Shown in pieces: positions 35,547 through 37,824 of a DNA stretch of 37,824 bases (positions are counted from its first letter, which is position 1; every line of letters starts with the position of its first letter). A program made the translations under genes and the position numbers. The notes beneath the pieces were generated by a model. That model had not been told where the DNA came from. It ran no database searches and saw only the letters and a list, made by a program, of their open reading frames with translations. This stretch comes from Rhodospirillales bacterium (GTDB taxonomy: Bacteria; Pseudomonadota; Alphaproteobacteria; Rhodospirillales; Casp-alpha2). Where the stretch lies: positions 1-37,824 of the forward strand of contig JABMNT010000043.1 of NCBI GenBank assembly GCA_013203595.1. Direction: 5' to 3'.

Positions 35547-36393
35547 TAAACGGATATTGGCCCTCGAATTTTTGAGCCGTCAGCCCATGCAGGCTGCCCG
35601 TCTTCTTGAACAGCTTCCAAACCAGAACGTTGCCGCTTTCCTGCAGGAAATACCTGCGCGGGCAACGAGCGAGGTCTGGACCCATATGTTGCCATTGCAT
35701 GCCGCCCATGTGCTGGAATCCGTTGCCGCGGATTATTCCGCCGAGACCCTGTCAACCTTGAAACCCGGATATGCTGCTGCAATTTTACGGCACTTTTCGC
35801 CGCCGCTTGTTGCGGAGATAATGGAGAAGCTGCCGCAACGATTGGTTTTGCTGTGTACGCTGCTGTTGGACTATGCGCCGTCATTGGTCGGTGCCTGGAT
35901 GACCCCCAAAGTCAGGTCGGTTCCTCTGTCATGCACGGTAACCGAAGCGCGCCGACGTATCGCAGCAAGCGCCTTTGAAAACTTTTGCCCCATTTATATT
36001 GTTGATGATGACAATTTCTTAAAAGGTATTGTCAGCCCCGAGCAGCTGGTCGCGGCTCACGGCGACGCACCGGTCGCGTCGATTATGTCGACCCCGGGTT
36101 ATTCACTCCCGGCCCGGTCAACATTGGAATCCGTCGCCAACCATCCCGGCTGGAAAGATTTCGATGATCTTCCCGTGCTCGACCGGGCCCGGAAATTTAT
36201 CGGCGTTCTGCGTTATGCCAGACTGCGTGTTGGCATAGAAGATGCCTCGGGCTCACTTCGAAGCGAACAGGCGCCCGATCTGATGTCCGGATTTATTGAA
36301 GGATCCATATTCGGCGTCACCGATATCCTGAATGCGTCACTGACTCCTGGCCTTAAAGACAGCGCCGGCCTTAACAGGGAAAACGGGAAATGA
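35539..36393 (+). CDS. MgtE-like N-domain plus CBS protein without membrane part
   Basis: This is a 284-residue soluble protein built like the cytoplasmic half of MgtE. A superhelical N-domain (about 10-115, with repeated LLEQLP/FLQEIP turns) is followed by a CBS pair (about 117-235: APSLVGAWMTPKV, then PIYIVDDDNFLKGIV, DLPVLDRARKFIGVLR). No transmembrane helices are present. The following gene is a complete MgtE, overlapping by 4 bases (ATGA), so this is probably a duplicated regulatory arm that senses Mg2+ or nucleotides and modulates the transporter. Confidence 0.82.
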   Translation: MPDKRILALEFLSRQPMQAARLLEQLPNQNVAAFLQEIPARATSEVWTHMLPLHAAHVLESVAADYSAETLSTLKPGYAAAILRHFSPPLVAEIMEKLPQRLVLLCTLLLDYAPSLVGAWMTPKVRSVPLSCTVTEARRRIAASAFENFCPIYIVDDDNFLKGIVSPEQLVAAHGDAPVASIMSTPGYSLPARSTLESVANHPGWKDFDDLPVLDRARKFIGVLRYARLRVGIEDASGSLRSEQAPDLMSGFIEGSIFGVTDILNASLTPGLKDSAGLNRENGK

Positions 36394-37706
36394 ATGAAAG
36401 TTCTGAACTGGTTATTGAGGCCCTCAGTGGAAAGTTTTTGACAGACCACCCGCGTGAAGCGGCCCATTGTCTCGCGGCCCTGCCTGCCCTTGAAGCCGCC
36501 GAAATTTTAACCGAGCTGGACGATGACGTCCGTCAACAGGTCTGGAATGTAATGGGACTGGCGCCTTGCGAGGCCATTTTGCCGGGCCTGCCTGACGACG
36601 TTGCAAAACCCGTTTTAGAGAAAATGGAACCCGGACCGGCGTCGACTTTACTGGGCCGCTTTGATGAGGCCATGCGGCTTCACTATCTTTCCATCCTGCG
36701 CCCCGGCGTGGCCAAGGAACTGCAATCGTTTCTGACCTATCCGCCAAATTCTGCCGGCCAGTTGATGGATGCAAAGGTCCACATCTTTCGCCCGTTCATG
36801 ACCGTTAAGGAAACCCTCACCTACCTGCGTTCGCGCAACCAGATGGTAAGCCACAAGCTGAAGGTGGTTGATGACAGCAACCGGTTGATTGCACATGTCG
36901 ATAGCAATGCCCTTATTCTGGCAGGGCCAAAACAGACCTTGGGCGAGATCTCACAATCGGTTTCTGCCGTGGTGCGGTCACTGGATCCGAGAGAGGAAGT
37001 GGTCTCGAAACTGGAACAGTTCAAGCTTGAGGAAATCCCTGTGGTTGATGCCAACGGATGCTTTCTGGGGGTCATCCGCCATCCGGAACTTATCGATGCG
37101 CTGCGCGAACAGGCCATTGATACTATGCAGACCATGGTGGGTGTAAGCAGGGACGAACGCGCCACATCATCGAGCTGGTTCGCTGTGCGAAAAAGGATGC
37201 CGTGGCTTCAGGTCAATCTTCTGACCGCGTTTCTGGCGGCCGCTGTTGTCGGTGTGTTTGAAGATACAATTGCCCGTTTCACCGCACTTGCGGTGCTGCT
37301 GCCGGTTGTCGCCGGGCAGTCGGGAAACGCCGGTGCGCAGGCCCTGGCGATTACCATGCGCGGCCTTGCCTTACGCGAAATCAGTATCCGTCAATGGCTG
37401 CGTGTCACGCTGAAGGAAATAAATACCGGCCTGTGGAACGGCGTCAGTATTGCCGTGACCTGCAGTATCGGCGTTTATTTCTGGAGCGGAAATATGGCGC
37501 TTGTCTTCGTTATTGCCTCATCCATGGTTATTGCCATGGTGATGGCAGGCATCGCCGGCGCACTGGTACCCATCGTGCTCACCCGGCTCGGCCAGGACCC
37601 GGCGGTGGCGTCGTCGATCGTTTTGACGACGGTAACGGATATTGCCGGTTTTATGTCGTTTCTGGGCATTGCAACCATGCTGTCGGGACTGCTGGCCGCC
37701 GGCTGA
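36390..37706 (+). CDS. mgtE: MgtE-family magnesium transporter
   Basis: This is a 438-residue Mg2+ channel/transporter. The N-domain spans about 20-130 (HCLAALPALEAAEILTELDDD, RLHYLSILRP). The CBS pair is about 135-260 (SAGQLMDAKV, then EEIPVVDANGCFLGVIRH). Five membrane helices from about 275 to the end carry the family signatures PVVAGQSGNAGAQALAITMRG and ALVPIVLTRLGQDPAVASSIVLTTVTDIAGF, including the pore Asp. Length is normal. It is the last gene of the cluster. Transcription may end soon after at the T-run near 37712. Confidence 0.95.
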   Translation: MNESSELVIEALSGKFLTDHPREAAHCLAALPALEAAEILTELDDDVRQQVWNVMGLAPCEAILPGLPDDVAKPVLEKMEPGPASTLLGRFDEAMRLHYLSILRPGVAKELQSFLTYPPNSAGQLMDAKVHIFRPFMTVKETLTYLRSRNQMVSHKLKVVDDSNRLIAHVDSNALILAGPKQTLGEISQSVSAVVRSLDPREEVVSKLEQFKLEEIPVVDANGCFLGVIRHPELIDALREQAIDTMQTMVGVSRDERATSSSWFAVRKRMPWLQVNLLTAFLAAAVVGVFEDTIARFTALAVLLPVVAGQSGNAGAQALAITMRGLALREISIRQWLRVTLKEINTGLWNGVSIAVTCSIGVYFWSGNMALVFVIASSMVIAMVMAGIAGALVPIVLTRLGQDPAVASSIVLTTVTDIAGFMSFLGIATMLSGLLAAG

Positions 37707-37786
37707 GGGTTTTTTCGCCAGTTACTTCCCCCTGCCTCGCCGCGATTGTGCCGCGCCTTGTCTGTATGGCCCGTTCTCGCACCAGC

Positions 37787-37824
37787 TGGTGACCCCGGCG
37801 AGATTCGAACTCACGACCTACAGA
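37787..37824 (-). tRNA. tRNA gene, 3' part (identity uncertain, possibly Arg)
   Basis: On the minus strand these 38 bases read as the end of a tRNA: variable loop AGGTC, T-arm GTGAG-TTCGAAT-CTCGC with a good five-pair stem, acceptor strand CGGGGTC, discriminator A and encoded CCA (37789-37787). The anticodon lies beyond the window. The short variable loop excludes Leu, Ser and Tyr; the end of the anticodon stem (TCTGT) fits some tRNA-Arg genes, but this is a guess. Confidence 0.85.

Overview
The window looks like a chromosomal segment of a GC-rich proteobacterium, most likely an alphaproteobacterium. That placement is an inference from the style of the proteins (DUF6505-like protein, DUF2325 protein, RimK with an AstE-like partner, imelysin/DUF1513 iron locus), not from a marker gene. 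Coding density is high, operons are tight, many neighbours overlap by 1-8 bases, and TAG is an unusually common gene-terminal stop.

Layout. (1) 1-7150: start of katG, a YeeE/YedE sulfur transporter with a periplasmic DUF302 protein, a periplasmic HtrA-like protease, a DUF6505-like protein, a photolyase interrupted by one in-frame TAG, a CbiX-type chelatase with a Cys/His-rich tail, and a nuclease-fold protein that lacks key catalytic residues. (2) 7151-12433: a visibly AT-richer island with a leader that can form two competing hairpins, a periplasmic binding protein and a large hybrid histidine kinase (sensor, PAS, HisKA, HATPase, REC, Hpt). (3) 12434-19160: a pentaheme c-type cytochrome facing an operon nqrB'-nqrC-nqrD-nqrE-nqrF-apbE-nqrM-CBS. 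There is no nqrA, and NqrB is only 263 residues, without the segment that carries the covalent flavin site.

(4) 19327-26478: a six-gene iron operon behind a Fur box: imelysin, multicopper oxidase, di-haem oxidoreductase, two tandem short imelysins, DUF1513 protein. (5) 26630-29860: Fur-box-preceded DUF2325 operon, bacterioferritin-associated ferredoxin and bacterioferritin. Regions 4 and 5 together form an iron acquisition and storage district. (6) 29964-37706: a HTH regulator, a multi-spanning channel-like protein (in-frame TAG), RimK, an AstE-like deacylase (in-frame TAG), an MscS channel, a membrane-free MgtE-like regulator and a full MgtE transporter. This looks like an osmotic/magnesium homeostasis cluster. 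The window ends inside a tRNA gene.

The strongest leads for something undescribed are the NqrA-less Nqr-like complex with minimal NqrB, leader peptide and pentaheme cytochrome; the ferroxidase/di-haem/imelysin operon; and three independent in-frame amber codons in otherwise intact genes.
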